DNA of 64,000 nt from Bacteroidota bacterium (lineage in GTDB: Bacteria > Bacteroidota > Ignavibacteria > Kryptoniales > JAKASW01): contig JAKAGT010000018.1 of the NCBI GenBank assembly GCA_021825585.1, forward strand, positions 5,106 through 69,105, read 5' to 3'. The notes under the pieces were generated by a model. That model saw only the letters and a list, made by a program, of their open reading frames with translations. It made no database searches and was not told the origin of the DNA. Shown here piece after piece: positions 1 to 9,423 of the stretch. Position numbers and translations under genes: made by a program. Position 1 is the first letter of the stretch. The number at the start of each line of letters is the position of its first letter.

Positions 1-226
1 GTACGTGACTCTCCCGAAGGGATCCCTCATATGCCGGTACGGCACATGAGGGAGAACACGCAAGTCGCTGTCGAAATGGCTAAGGTCAGTTGATTGAGAA
101 TAAGGGAATGTGCGCCGTACGTGACTCTCCCGAAGGGATCCCTCATATGCCGGTACGGCACATGAGGGAGAACACGCAAGTCGCTGTCGAAATGGCTAAG
201 GTCAGTTGATTGAGAATAAGGGAATG

Positions 227-243
<17 letters not shown>
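1..243. repeat. 116-bp tandem repeat containing the 3' end of tRNA-Arg
   Basis: Bases 1-127 recur exactly at 117-243, so a 116-bp unit is present twice plus an 11-base third start. The third start runs into the 3' end of the minus-strand tRNA-Arg: the stretch GCGCCGTACGTGACTC is at 112-127 and again at 228-243, inside the tRNA. Each full unit holds a hairpin (23-53 and 139-169) with stem CCCTCATATGCCG against CGGCACATGAGGG, one mismatch and a 3-base loop. There is no T-run after the hairpin, so it does not look like an ordinary terminator. The array may continue left of the window. Duplication of a tRNA 3' end resembles integration scars, but no integrase is visible here. Confidence 0.9.
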
Positions 244-296
<53 letters not shown>

Positions 297-300
<4 letters not shown>

Positions 301-346
301 GTTGCATGTAAAAGATAATCAAAAATGGGGGGTAAATGCAACGCGC
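297..346. repeat. Inverted repeat overlapping the 5' end of tRNA-Arg
   Basis: The 11-base arm GCGCGTTGCAT (297-307) includes the first bases of tRNA-Arg. Its exact reverse complement ATGCAACGCGC lies at 336-346, followed by four T on the plus strand. The 28-base loop contains the likely tRNA promoter elements. Whether it is a weak plus-strand terminator or a regulatory hairpin cannot be told. Confidence 0.5.
312..341 (-). promoter_or_regulatory. Possible promoter of tRNA-Arg
   Basis: On the minus strand TTGCAT (336-341) and TATCTT (312-317) are separated by 18 bases. They lie 12 bases upstream of the mature tRNA 5' end. The match to a sigma70-type promoter is moderate, and it overlaps the inverted repeat described at 297-346. 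Confidence 0.35.
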
Positions 347-420
347 TTTTATCCGGGATATGGGTCGTCAATGGCTAAATTGATTATTGTCCGTCCGGTT
401 GATATATTTTTTGCACACAA

Positions 421-1737
421 ATGCAGAAAAACAACCGGACACGCAAACGCACCTCCGCTGTAAGCCTCAAAGTTCATACACCGAGTTTGAGCGAGCCTTT
501 CCGACAAAAACTGTCGAACGGCATTACCGTAATCGGTGAGAACATTCCGGCGGTCGAGAGCGTCGCGATCGGTGTCTGGGTCAACTTCGGCTCTCGCGAC
601 GAGCGAAAAGAGGAAAACGGTCTCACACACCTCATCGAACACATGGTGTTCAAGGGGACCGAACATTTCACGGCGGACGAAATAGTCGGAACAATCGAGG
701 ACCGCGGCGGTTACATAAACGCCTTCACGACGAAAGAATTTTCCTGCTATTATGCGAAGGTCTTCAAGGAGGACCTCGAAGAGACCGTCCACGTCCTTTC
801 GGACCTGGTACTTTACCCGAAGTTCGATGAACACGACCTGCGCAGCGAGCGAAAAGTCGTCCTTACCGAACTTCAGGAGGTCTATGACGACCCTGAAGAT
901 TGGGGAATGGATTACATCGAGGAGAAAATGTTCGGAGGAAATTCTCTTTCGATGCCGATCATCGGCAGGGCCTCAGGGCTGCGACGCTTTACCTCCCGTG
1001 ACCTGAAGAGCCTGCATTCGAAGAAGTTCACGGCAGACAGGATCGTCATAAGCGTCGCGGGAAACTTCAACAGACAAAAACTGATGGCGATTTCGGAGGA
1101 TTATTTCTCCGCGATGCCGGTTTCCTCCAGGGTTTACATTAGGAAGCGCCCCGTCGTAAGCGCACCGAAAAAATATGTCGTCCGCCGCGAACTCGGCAAA
1201 CAGGCCCATATCATTATGGGCGCCGCGATGCCCGGCGCGAATGACCCGGACAGATATGCCGCGTCAACGCTTGGAGTGATCCTCGGAGACGGGTCAAGCT
1301 CCAGGCTTTACAAGAGCGTAAGGGAAAAGGACGGTCTCGCCTATTCGATCTACTCGTACGGTTCCGGCTATGCCGACACGGGAGTGATGGGAGTCTATGC
1401 CTGCACGGCGGTAGAGGACATTGATATAGCGGAAAACAAGATATTGTCGACGATCGGGGAGTTTGTAAAGAACGGTCCGACAGAGAAGGAAGTAGTCAGA
1501 GCCAAAGCTCAGTTGAAAGCGGGGATTATATTCTCGCTCGAAAATTTGTGGGACAGGGCTTCACTCTTTGCGAGAGATGAGCTCTATTACAGGGAGAAAT
1601 CTAGAGTGTCCGAATCTCTTGATTCGATAGAACGAATCACCGATGAGGAAATTGCTGGCGCCGCCGAAAGGTATCTTGGAAAAGGCGGCTTTACAACATT
1701 GAAAATATTACCCCAATCAAAGGAGAAACTTAAATGA
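421..1737 (+). CDS. M16 (insulinase/pitrilysin) family zinc peptidase
   Basis: The 438-residue protein has the inverted zinc motif HxxEH at residues 70-74 (HLIEH) within the typical FGSRDE...G(L)THLIEHM context. The third ligand Glu is near residue 150 (ERKVVLTEL), 76 residues later as in the family. The N-terminal catalytic and C-terminal inactive M16 halves are both present. These enzymes (PqqL/YmxG/mitochondrial processing peptidase type) degrade or process peptides. No signal peptide is visible and the N-terminus is basic. The stop overlaps the start of the alanine dehydrogenase gene by four bases (ATGA), so the two are translationally coupled. Confidence 0.92.
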   Translation: MQKNNRTRKRTSAVSLKVHTPSLSEPFRQKLSNGITVIGENIPAVESVAIGVWVNFGSRDERKEENGLTHLIEHMVFKGTEHFTADEIVGTIEDRGGYINAFTTKEFSCYYAKVFKEDLEETVHVLSDLVLYPKFDEHDLRSERKVVLTELQEVYDDPEDWGMDYIEEKMFGGNSLSMPIIGRASGLRRFTSRDLKSLHSKKFTADRIVISVAGNFNRQKLMAISEDYFSAMPVSSRVYIRKRPVVSAPKKYVVRRELGKQAHIIMGAAMPGANDPDRYAASTLGVILGDGSSSRLYKSVREKDGLAYSIYSYGSGYADTGVMGVYACTAVEDIDIAENKILSTIGEFVKNGPTEKEVVRAKAQLKAGIIFSLENLWDRASLFARDELYYREKSRVSESLDSIERITDEEIAGAAERYLGKGGFTTLKILPQSKEKLK

Positions 1738-2849
1738 TTGTTGGACTACTGAAGGAAATAAAACCCAGCGAGAACAGGGTTGCATTGCTGCCCGCAGGAG
1801 TCGAGTTGTTCGTCGCTCACGGACACAAGGTCGTCGTCGAGAAGAACGCAGGGCTTGGAAGCGGATTTCCCGATGAAATGTACAGGAAAGCCGGAGCGAA
1901 GATCATCTCTACGGCGGCGGAAGTTTACCGTACCTCCGATATGATCATGAAGGTGAAGGAACCGATCAAGCAGGAATACAGGCTTATCAGGGAAGGACAA
2001 ATCGTATTTACATATTTCCATTTTGCCGCGAGCAAAGAGCTGACGGAAGCTATGATGAAGTCGAAGGCAATCTGCATAGCGTATGAGACCGTGCAGAAGA
2101 TGGACGGTTCTCTTCCGCTTCTCATCCCGATGAGCGAAGTTGCCGGAAGAATGGCCCCGCAGGAAGGCGCGAAGTACATCGAGAAGACGATGGGCGGACG
2201 TGGTATCCTCCTCGGCGGCGTCGCCGGGGTAGAACCTGCCGACGTGGTCGTCATCGGAGGCGGAGTGGTAGGCCAGAACGCGGCCAGAATAGCGGCCGGA
2301 TTCGGTGCGAAGGTAACAATCCTCGACAGCAACCTCCAGAAGCTCCGTTACCTGGACGATGTAATGCCGAAGAACGTCATGACTCTTGCGTCAAATCCCT
2401 ACAATATCCGCAAGTCGATCGCCCGTGCGGATGTGCTCATCGGCGCGGTGTTGATCCCCGGCGCGAAGGCTCCGAAACTCGTGACAAGAGGGATGCTTAA
2501 AGATATGAAGGAAGGTTCCGTGATAGTGGATGTTTCTGTCGATCAGGGCGGATGCATCGAGACCTGTCATCCGACGACGCATCAGAACCCGACTTACGTC
2601 ATCGACGGGGTCGTTCACTACTGCGTGGCGAATATGCCCGGAGCGGTTCCTTTCACGTCCACTCTCGCACTCACGAACGCGACGCTTCCTTATGCAATCG
2701 AGATTTCGACGAGCGGCTGGGAGGGCGCTGTGAAGAAGAATAACGAGATAAAGCTCGGACTCAACATGGCGTACGGAAAGATAACCTACAAGCATGTAGC
2801 CGAGGCGTTCAATTTCAAATATACTCCGGTTGAAGAAGTATTGAATTGA
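1734..2849 (+). CDS. ald: Alanine dehydrogenase
   Basis: This 371-residue protein catalyses reversible NAD-dependent deamination of L-alanine to pyruvate and ammonia. The N-terminus (MIVGLLKEIK, ENRVALLPAGV) is the family signature. Lys73-Glu (MKVKEP) lines the substrate pocket, and the Rossmann motif VVIGGGVVGQNAA is near residues 171-185. Length is exactly that of known Ald proteins. It starts inside the last codons of the M16 peptidase gene. A 12-bp-stem hairpin (2850-2861 with 2879-2890) starts at its stop codon and may end the message. Confidence 0.95.
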   Translation: MIVGLLKEIKPSENRVALLPAGVELFVAHGHKVVVEKNAGLGSGFPDEMYRKAGAKIISTAAEVYRTSDMIMKVKEPIKQEYRLIREGQIVFTYFHFAASKELTEAMMKSKAICIAYETVQKMDGSLPLLIPMSEVAGRMAPQEGAKYIEKTMGGRGILLGGVAGVEPADVVVIGGGVVGQNAARIAAGFGAKVTILDSNLQKLRYLDDVMPKNVMTLASNPYNIRKSIARADVLIGAVLIPGAKAPKLVTRGMLKDMKEGSVIVDVSVDQGGCIETCHPTTHQNPTYVIDGVVHYCVANMPGAVPFTSTLALTNATLPYAIEISTSGWEGAVKKNNEIKLGLNMAYGKITYKHVAEAFNFKYTPVEEVLN

Positions 2850-3000
2850 GGCGCGATAGTCTTGTCAGAATTTATTCCGACTATCACGCCATGTGTGCCC
2901 GCGGCTTCGAGATGAGAGGGAAGACTCACCCGATCGCCAAAGGGCACAGAACTTTGCAAAGGTCGGGGCACTTGTCGGACCTTCGCCTTTGCAAGGTTCC
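2850..3000 (+). repeat. Two hairpins between ald and nuoG
   Basis: The first pairs GGCGCGATAGTC (2850-2861) with GACTATCACGCC (2879-2890), one mismatch. The second pairs AACTTTGCAAAGG (about 2950-2962) with CCTTTGCAAGGTT (about 2986-2998), one mismatch, with an inner GGTC/GACC pair. Neither has a strong T-run. They may stabilise 3' ends or structure the 5' leader of the nuoG message. No gene is visible in this gap. Confidence 0.45.
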
Positions 3001-3119
3001 TGTAATTTTCTTGCCGAATCGGCTATCCCGCTGGTAAGAGATTACAAAAATGCCATCAGACTATTGTTTGGAAACAGGTTCATTTATTAGTTTGTTGTTA
3101 TTAGAAACGGCAGGACGAA

Positions 3120-4832
3120 ATGGCTAAGGTAACTATAGTCGAAGATCCCGTAAGCGGGAAAGGAAAGACGGTTGAAGTTGAAAACGGCACGACTATAATT
3201 CGTGCGGCTGCGCAGGCAGGAGTCGAGATCCCTCATTTCTGCTGGCATCCGGGTCTGTCCATCGCAGGCAACTGCAGGATGTGTCTCGTTGAAATAGAGA
3301 AGATGCCGAAGCTTGCAATAGCTTGCGCGACACAGGTTGCAGACGGCATGGTGGTGCATGTAAATTCCGAGAAGGCTGTGGAGGCTCGCAAGGCGGTCCT
3401 CGAATTCATTCTGATAAATCATCCTCTCGATTGTCCGATTTGCGACGAGGCCGGTGAGTGCAACCTGCAGGACTATACCTACAGCCACGGTCCCGGACAC
3501 AGCGCGCTCGAAGAGGCGAAGAACAAGAAACCGAAACGCGTCCCGCTCGGCCCGAACGTCGTTTACGATGCCGAACGCTGCATCATGTGCTCCCGATGCA
3601 TCAGGTTCATGGACGAGATCGCGAAGGAGCCGACCCTGACGTTTGTCGAACGCGGCGACAGAGTGTACATAGACACGTTCCCCGGGAAGGAGCTTAACAA
3701 TCCTTACTCCATGAACGTGATCGACCTCTGCCCGGTGGGTGCGCTGACGAACCGCGACTACCGGTTCAAGGCAAGAGTCTGGGAAACATCTTCCACCGAA
3801 GGCATCTGCACCGGCTGTTCGCGCGGCTGCAACACCAACATCTGGGTGAGGAACAACGAGATACTTCGTCTTACCCCGAGGCTCAATTCCGAAGTGAATA
3901 ACTACTGGATCTGCGATAACGGGCGCCTGAATTCGTTCGGGCACGTCAATTCCGAAAAACGGCTGAACTCCCCTCTTGTCCGCAAGGACGGAGCCCTTCA
4001 GGAGGCCGGCTGGGATGAGGCCCTCGCAAGCGCAGCCGATGCGCTGAAGCCTTTCTCCAGAGACGAAGTCGCCGTAATCGGATCCCCGTATTCTTCGGTC
4101 GAAGACAATTACGTCTTGCAGAAGTTCGCAAAACAGGTGCTGGGGACCACGAATATCGATTTCCTGCAGCATTCGATCAACGGAGACGAAGACACCTTCC
4201 TGATCCGCGCCGACAAGACCCCAAATACTTATGGTGCACGCGAGGTCGGCGTCTCCTCTTCGAAAGGCACCGACGTCAAGAAGATATTTGAACTGATAGG
4301 TTCGGGAAAGATAAAGGCACTCTACGTTATGGACGACGACATAGCGACTTCCAAGGAAACGGAGGAACTCCTGGCCAGGCTGGATGTGCTTATAGTCAAC
4401 CACTGGGTTGAATCGAAGACAACTCAGCTCGCGGACATCGTCTTCCCGAGTGCGACGTTTGCCGAGAAGTACGGCACGTATGTGAATTTCCTCGGCCGAG
4501 TTCAGTTGTCGAGGCCGGCGGTTTCCACGCTGGAACAGGAGCGTGTCCCCGGGCGGTTCAACATGAGCCGGCTGGACAACTTCGGCAGCGCGTTTGACAA
4601 GTGGAACAAGGGACAGCGCAGGAACGTCCGTTCCTCATGGGAAATCATATCCGCCGTTGCCAACCTGCTTGGCGGCAAGATACGCTTTCAGTCCGCCCAG
4701 AAAGTATTCGATGAGGTCGCGCAGACGAATCCGAGTTTTAAAGGGCTGTCGTACGCGAAAATAGGTGCCAAAGGGGCACCGCTCTCCAAAGGACCCGTCG
4801 GGAAAAAATCTAAAGAGGAAACACTGGTCTGA
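3120..4832 (+). CDS. nuoG: NADH-quinone oxidoreductase subunit G (NuoG)
   Basis: Complex I electron-input subunit, 570 residues, which is short for the family. The N-terminal 2Fe-2S ferredoxin domain has Cys at about 41, 53, 56 and 69 (HFCWHPG, GNCRMC, IACATQ). Then come the His/Cys cluster ligands (LDCPICDEAGECNLQDY), a 4Fe-4S ligand set (ERCIMCSRCIRF ... LCPVGAL) and a third cluster (CTGCSRGCNTN). A shortened molybdopterin-oxidoreductase-like domain follows. It lies in the cytoplasmic arm and passes electrons from NADH toward quinone. The stop is two bases before the nuoH start. Confidence 0.93.
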   Translation: MAKVTIVEDPVSGKGKTVEVENGTTIIRAAAQAGVEIPHFCWHPGLSIAGNCRMCLVEIEKMPKLAIACATQVADGMVVHVNSEKAVEARKAVLEFILINHPLDCPICDEAGECNLQDYTYSHGPGHSALEEAKNKKPKRVPLGPNVVYDAERCIMCSRCIRFMDEIAKEPTLTFVERGDRVYIDTFPGKELNNPYSMNVIDLCPVGALTNRDYRFKARVWETSSTEGICTGCSRGCNTNIWVRNNEILRLTPRLNSEVNNYWICDNGRLNSFGHVNSEKRLNSPLVRKDGALQEAGWDEALASAADALKPFSRDEVAVIGSPYSSVEDNYVLQKFAKQVLGTTNIDFLQHSINGDEDTFLIRADKTPNTYGAREVGVSSSKGTDVKKIFELIGSGKIKALYVMDDDIATSKETEELLARLDVLIVNHWVESKTTQLADIVFPSATFAEKYGTYVNFLGRVQLSRPAVSTLEQERVPGRFNMSRLDNFGSAFDKWNKGQRRNVRSSWEIISAVANLLGGKIRFQSAQKVFDEVAQTNPSFKGLSYAKIGAKGAPLSKGPVGKKSKEETLV

Positions 4833-4834
4833 TA

Positions 4835-5851
4835 ATGATAGCACTCATAGCCTTAATCAAAGTCATCGTTCTGGTCCTCGTGATACTCGGGACCGTAGCT
4901 TATCTCGTCCTGCTGGAACGCAAGGTAAGCGCCTACATGCAGGACAGAATCGGACCCAACCGGGTCGGTCCCAAGGGTTTATTCCAGCCCTTTGCGGATA
5001 TTCTGAAACTCGTGCTGAAGGAAATGATCGTGCCTGAGAATGCGAACGGGTTCATACACGCTCTGGCGCCCGTAATTTCAATCACGGTTGCCCTCGCGGC
5101 CCTCGCAGTAATCCCATTCGGAAATTACATAGTGATCGGCGGCCAGAAGATCAGCCTGATGATTGCGCATGTGAACATCGGTGTGCTTTACATACTCGCG
5201 ATGTCATCGCTGGGCGTTTACGGAATTACTCTCAGCGGCTGGGCCTCGAACAACAAGTACTCGCTCCTCGGCGGTCTTCGCTCTTCTGCCCAGATGATCA
5301 GCTACGAACTATCGCTCGGACTGAGCATCATCGGTGTGCTGATGATTGATGGAACCCTGCAGCTCGACAGGATAGTTCAGTCACAGAGCGCGTGGCTCTG
5401 GAACATCGTCTTCCAGCCGATCGGTTTCCTCGTGTTTGTTACGGCCGCTTTTGCGGAGACGAACCGGCTTCCGTTCGATTTGCCCGAAGCCGAGCCTGAG
5501 CTCGTTGGAGGTTATCACACCGAATACAGCGGAATGCGCTGGGGACTTTTCTTCCTCTCGGAATATACGAATATGATTGTGTCGAGCGCGCTCATCGTCA
5601 CGCTTTATTTCGGCGGATGGTCCCTTCCATATGTGAACTATGCCGCGATGATGCCGAACCTGGCGGCGCTGCTGCAGGTGGTCACATTCCTTGCAAAAAC
5701 CGGAATCGTGATATTCGTCTTCATGTGGGTGAGATGGACCCTGCCGCGGTTCAGGTACGACCAGCTCATGAACGTAGGCTGGAAGATAATGCTTCCCCTT
5801 GCCATACTGAATTTGCTCGGCACGGGCGCCGTGATGTTAGCTCTCAAGTAA
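4835..5851 (+). CDS. nuoH: NADH-quinone oxidoreductase subunit H (NuoH)
   Basis: Membrane subunit of complex I forming part of the quinone-binding channel, 338 residues with about eight hydrophobic segments. Family signatures are visible: LLERKVSAYMQDRIGPNRVGP near the N-terminus (in pieces at residues 27-47) and AETNRLPFDLPEAEPELVGG near residue 210. It sits between nuoG and nuoI with almost no spacing, so the three are co-transcribed. Confidence 0.96.
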   Translation: MIALIALIKVIVLVLVILGTVAYLVLLERKVSAYMQDRIGPNRVGPKGLFQPFADILKLVLKEMIVPENANGFIHALAPVISITVALAALAVIPFGNYIVIGGQKISLMIAHVNIGVLYILAMSSLGVYGITLSGWASNNKYSLLGGLRSSAQMISYELSLGLSIIGVLMIDGTLQLDRIVQSQSAWLWNIVFQPIGFLVFVTAAFAETNRLPFDLPEAEPELVGGYHTEYSGMRWGLFFLSEYTNMIVSSALIVTLYFGGWSLPYVNYAAMMPNLAALLQVVTFLAKTGIVIFVFMWVRWTLPRFRYDQLMNVGWKIMLPLAILNLLGTGAVMLALK

Positions 5852-5864
5852 AGTGAGGTTAGAG

Positions 5865-6371
5865 ATGGGAAACAATGGCAATGAAAATAGAACAAAGGAA
5901 ATGAATCTCTGGGAGAAACTCTATTTCCCCGAGATACTTCATGGGATGGGCATTACTCTTCGCGCCTTCTTCAGGCCGAAGTTCACGCGTCAGTATCCGG
6001 AAGAACGCTGGGTCCCGCCGCCGGTATTTCGCGGCCGCCCGGTCCTCGTCGTCGAAGATGAAACGGGAGTAGAACGATGCGTCGCCTGCGGACTCTGCGC
6101 ACGCGTCTGCCCGTCACTGGCGATACAGGTGCAGGCTGCAGAGACCGAGCTCGACAAGGAAAGATATCCTGAGCTCTTCGAAATTAACATGCTGAGATGC
6201 ATTTTTTGCGGTTTCTGCGAGGAAGTGTGTCCCGAAGAGGCGATCATTATGAGCAAGGACTATGAGCTCAACTTCAGCGACCCGAAGGACGCAATTTACG
6301 GAAAAAACCGGCTGTTGACCCCCGCTTCCCAATTGAGCGACAGGCTGGCATTCCTGAAGCAATATCGGTGA
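5865..6371 (+). CDS. nuoI: NADH-quinone oxidoreductase subunit I (NuoI)
   Basis: Complex I ferredoxin-like subunit carrying the two 4Fe-4S clusters N6a and N6b. The motifs are CVACGLCARVCP and CIFCGFCEEVCP. ATG at 5865 is chosen over the upstream in-frame GTG at 5853 because GAGGT (5855-5859) lies five bases before it. This gives 168 residues. No nuoJ follows; a strong terminator does, so the rest of complex I is encoded elsewhere. Confidence 0.94.
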   Translation: MGNNGNENRTKEMNLWEKLYFPEILHGMGITLRAFFRPKFTRQYPEERWVPPPVFRGRPVLVVEDETGVERCVACGLCARVCPSLAIQVQAAETELDKERYPELFEINMLRCIFCGFCEEVCPEEAIIMSKDYELNFSDPKDAIYGKNRLLTPASQLSDRLAFLKQYR

Positions 6372-6395
6372 TCAGAAGGACATTAAGATTGACTT

Positions 6396-6428
6396 AAGGG
6401 CAGGCTGGATTCACCGCTTGCCCTTTTT
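6396..6428 (+). terminator. Rho-independent terminator after nuoI
   Basis: A 10-bp stem AAGGGCAGGC / GCTTGCCCTT (one G-T pair) with a 10-base loop is followed by a run of five T beginning inside the stem at 6424. It lies 25 bases beyond the nuoI stop and closes the nuoGHI unit. Confidence 0.8.
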
Positions 6429-6729
6429 ATTTGGGATCTACTACCCGGCCTTTGCGAGTAGTCCGTTGCGCAGAAGACATGACGCGCTCGTGAATGTATC
6501 CGCAGTGCTATCCGACCCGCGAGTAGACGCGGCGGTTTCCGTCCTCCGTCGCAATGCGAAAAAAGCCTCATTAGGATTAGCGTAAACGGCAGAAAGAACT
6601 TAAATTTAATCGCTCAGTCGAGCGGTAAAGAGATCCCGGCAGAGAACGGCGGCTTTTGTATGTCGCCAGGTAGTCTGATTCTGTGATTACGGTTCCCAGA
6701 AGATAAATGAATTCCGAGATGAGGCCGAA
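6429..6729. other. Non-coding gap before yjbQ
   Basis: About 300 bases with no supportable ORF on either strand. It presumably holds the yjbQ promoter and leader; I see no clear promoter or structured RNA. Confidence 0.5.
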
Positions 6730-7143
6730 ATGAAATCTTACACCGAGTACTTGTGGTTCAACACCAAGGGAAGAAAAGAACTCGTGAACATCACGGGTGA
6801 TGTCGAAAAGCATGTAAAGACGAGCGGGATACAGGAAGGGCTTTGTCTCGTGAGTGCAATGCACATAACCAGCGGAATTTGGGTCAACGACGAAGAATCG
6901 GGATTGAAGCAGGATTTGATGGATATGCTTGAAGGACTTGCTCCCTTCAAGCCGGAATACCGGCACCACAGAACCGGCGAAGACAATGCGGACGCCCATC
7001 TCAAACGGACACTGATCCACCATCAGGTTGTCCTCCCCGTGACAAAGGGGAGAATCGATCTCGGACCATGGGAGCAAGTTTTCTACGCCGAGTTCGACGG
7101 ACAAAGAAGAAAGAGAGTGGTCGTCAAAATAATCGGCGAGTAA
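6730..7143 (+). CDS. yjbQ: YjbQ/UPF0047 family protein
   Basis: A 137-residue protein with the whole YjbQ fold and signature: [15 protein letters not shown] near residue 43 and [14 protein letters not shown] near residue 78. The latter carries conserved His, Asp and Glu residues. Some family members act as secondary thiamine-phosphate synthases in vitro, but the true role is not settled. GAGG five bases before the ATG supports the start. It appears monocistronic. Confidence 0.9.
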   Translation: MKSYTEYLWFNTKGRKELVNITGDVEKHVKTSGIQEGLCLVSAMHITSGIWVNDEESGLKQDLMDMLEGLAPFKPEYRHHRTGEDNADAHLKRTLIHHQVVLPVTKGRIDLGPWEQVFYAEFDGQRRKRVVVKIIGE

Positions 7144-7674
7144 GCCGGCGTCCGTTCGGCTGCATCTTCCTGGAGGCAGGCGTGCCGGTTCCTGGTCCAC
7201 ACACTTCAAATCATCTAATCGGACGTCCGCCCGGTTTATGAGAATTTGGCGTTTGCTGCCGGTGTTCAACTAGCGAAACCCAGTCCAGGCACTGTTCCAG
7301 ATTCCCGCCCCGGCTTCCATTATTCCTCGACTTCGACGGACCACCGAGGTTGGAATGTGACTAATGTGGCGCGTTTTCATGTGGAAGCCTTGAATTAAAA
7401 AGCCGAATATAATGTTGATAGAAAGAGGCACCGAAGCGGGCTTAACAGTTCGCCGGGGCCGTCCAGAACCTTGAAGTTGACTGAATTAGGAAAGTGATGC
7501 CTGGAAAGAACCTGACAAGTGAGAACCCGCCGTTGAGGTTGTCGGCGAATATTCCACGCGGGATATCCCGGCACAATGTGATCGAATTACCATCTCATGC
7601 CTAACGCTTCCAATGCGACTTATCGCTGCGCCTAATCCGAAGAAGCGTTGTGAACTAACGGAGGTTTGAACTTA
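7144..7674. other. Non-coding gap between yjbQ and lgt
   Basis: About 530 bases with no convincing ORF, tRNA, repeat or terminator on either strand. The last bases hold the lgt ribosome site (GGAGG at 7660-7664). Confidence 0.5.
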
Positions 7675-8547
7675 ATGTTGAGCAAGTTGTTAAGTGACAC
7701 CGTAGTGCCGGTTCTTTTCAGGATCGGCCCGCTGAAAGTATATAGTTACGGATTGATGGTCGGAATCGGATTCCTCACGGCTAATTACGTTGCCATCAAA
7801 GAATTCACGAGAAAAGGGCTTGGGGCCGATTTTGCGAATGAGGTTACAATCCTGGCGGTGATATTCGGACTGGCAGGCTCCAGGATTCTCTCGCTCATCG
7901 AAAACTGGGGAGATTTCATCAAAGACCCCATCGGAATGGCTTTCGCCTCGGGAGGCCTTACATGGTATGGTGGATTCTTCCTCGCTGCAGTTATGATAAC
8001 GTGGGTGGCGAAACGCAAGGGGTTTAAGTTCTTTAGAGTGGCGGACGCGCTCGCACCGGCACTGATGCTCGGTTACGGCGTTGCAAGGCTTGCCTGCCAC
8101 TTCTCCGGTGACGGAGACTACGGCATGCCTACGAACCTGCCGTGGGGTGTGGACTATGCAAAAGGTGTGGTGCCTCCGTCGGTGGCTTTCAGCATTTTTC
8201 CGAAAATTGAAGCGAAATACCCGGGGGGAATTGTCCCGAACAATACTCTCCTTCATCCGACTCCGATATATGAGTTTCTGGCCTGCCTGCTGCTCTTTTA
8301 CGTGCTCTGGCGGATCAGGAAGAACGCGATGCCGGAAGGCGAGTTGTTCATGATATACCTCATACTTGCCGGCACGGAGCGTCTTCTCGTCGAATTCATT
8401 AGATTAAACCCCCGGCTCCTTTTCGGACTGAGCGAGGCGCAGCTCGTTTCCATCCCTCTGATAATCATCGGGATCGTTGGGTTCGTCTACTTCAGCCGGA
8501 AGGGGAGAGATGACAAAGCCGGGTCCAATTCAGCTGAAGTTGTGTGA
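7675..8547 (+). CDS. lgt: Prolipoprotein diacylglyceryl transferase
   Basis: Integral inner-membrane enzyme that transfers diacylglycerol from phosphatidylglycerol to the lipobox cysteine of prolipoproteins. About 290 residues with seven hydrophobic segments. Family features include the GLMVGIGF stretch, the Lgt signature region ARLACHFSGDGDYGMPT (about residues 140-156) followed by LPWGV, and the C-terminal ERLLVEFIRLNPR. The variant HFSGDGD is of the kind found in Bacteroidota. ATG at 7675 is preferred over TTG at 7666 because GGAGG at 7660-7664 is too close to the latter. Confidence 0.93.
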   Translation: MLSKLLSDTVVPVLFRIGPLKVYSYGLMVGIGFLTANYVAIKEFTRKGLGADFANEVTILAVIFGLAGSRILSLIENWGDFIKDPIGMAFASGGLTWYGGFFLAAVMITWVAKRKGFKFFRVADALAPALMLGYGVARLACHFSGDGDYGMPTNLPWGVDYAKGVVPPSVAFSIFPKIEAKYPGGIVPNNTLLHPTPIYEFLACLLLFYVLWRIRKNAMPEGELFMIYLILAGTERLLVEFIRLNPRLLFGLSEAQLVSIPLIIIGIVGFVYFSRKGRDDKAGSNSAEVV

Positions 8548-8763
8548 GAGACGACTTGCACACCGCATCCTCTGTAATCGTTTCAATGTGGTGCAACAAA
8601 TTCTTCCATGCGTTAAGTTTAGTCTGCTGCCGGTGAACAATCGGCCGAGATTGTGTGCGCTCCCTGCTGGTTATGTTCCTACGCCGTGAGACGCAAACGT
8701 CGTCAATCATTTAGGTGGCCAAGGGTGCTCCCGCGGCTTTATTTTCAAACTGGAGATTTCGAA

Positions 8764-9318
8764 TTGAACCGAGAAAATGGCAAGAGAATTCTCAGCTTTT
8801 CACTCAGGCATGAAAAGGTGTTTGCCTCAATTCTGCTTGTTCTTATATTGCCGCTTATCACCTCTTTTTCATATTCCGGTTTAAGCCCGCAGCAACAATC
8901 GGTCGGTGAATCAAACGGAGAGTACGGTCCCAGATTCAAGAACGAGGGTCAGCTCGTCTTCCTTGAGCACGGCACCGACCGGACAATAAAGGTGATAAAC
9001 ATTGAAATCGCCGATAACGACCAGGAGCGGGCTCAGGGGCTGATGTGGAGACGATCGATGGCTGAAAACGACGGTATGTTGTTCATCTTCGACAAGGAGC
9101 AGACGCTTACGTTCTGGATGAAGAACACGTATATCCCGCTGGATATGGTTTTTGCGGACAAGTCGGGGAGAATCGTGACGATATTTCAGAACGCTACTCC
9201 GCTGAGCGAAGCCTCGATCGAATCGGATCAGCCGGCCAAGTATGTTGTGGAGGTGAACGGCGGGTTTTGTGCGAGGTACGGAATTAGGGACGGAGACGTT
9301 ATAAGCTTCATGAGGTGA
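8764..9318 (+). CDS. DUF192 family exported or anchored protein
   Basis: From a TTG start at 8764 (GGAG ten bases upstream) the protein has 184 residues. An N-terminal hydrophobic segment (FASILLVLILPLITSFSYSG) suggests a signal peptide or anchor. A C-terminal DUF192 domain follows, with the family landmarks RAQGLMWRRSM, GMLFIFD and FWMKNTYIPLDMVF. The function of DUF192 is unknown. It is convergent with the ZIP transporter gene. The open frame extends further upstream without a better start. Confidence 0.85.
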   Translation: MNRENGKRILSFSLRHEKVFASILLVLILPLITSFSYSGLSPQQQSVGESNGEYGPRFKNEGQLVFLEHGTDRTIKVINIEIADNDQERAQGLMWRRSMAENDGMLFIFDKEQTLTFWMKNTYIPLDMVFADKSGRIVTIFQNATPLSEASIESDQPAKYVVEVNGGFCARYGIRDGDVISFMR

Positions 9319-9423
9319 TTTCCCCCGGAAACCGGCTGAAGCCGGCGCCATCTGTGCAATGTCGGGGAGGGCAGAGTAGCGCCCGGTTTGAAGGGCAACT
9401 GCTGTGCCTAGACCGGTTTACGA

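Noticed and set aside
349-834. 161-residue minus-strand frame
   Set aside because: It lies opposite the M16 peptidase gene, has no family features and no ribosome site.
3087-4403. 438-residue minus-strand frame opposite nuoG
   Set aside because: A long shadow frame created by the codon bias of nuoG; its sequence has no domain character.
8653-8763. N-terminal extension of the DUF192 gene
   Set aside because: The first 37 residues would come before the hydrophobic signal segment, have no family match and lack a ribosome site; TTG 8764 has GGAG upstream.
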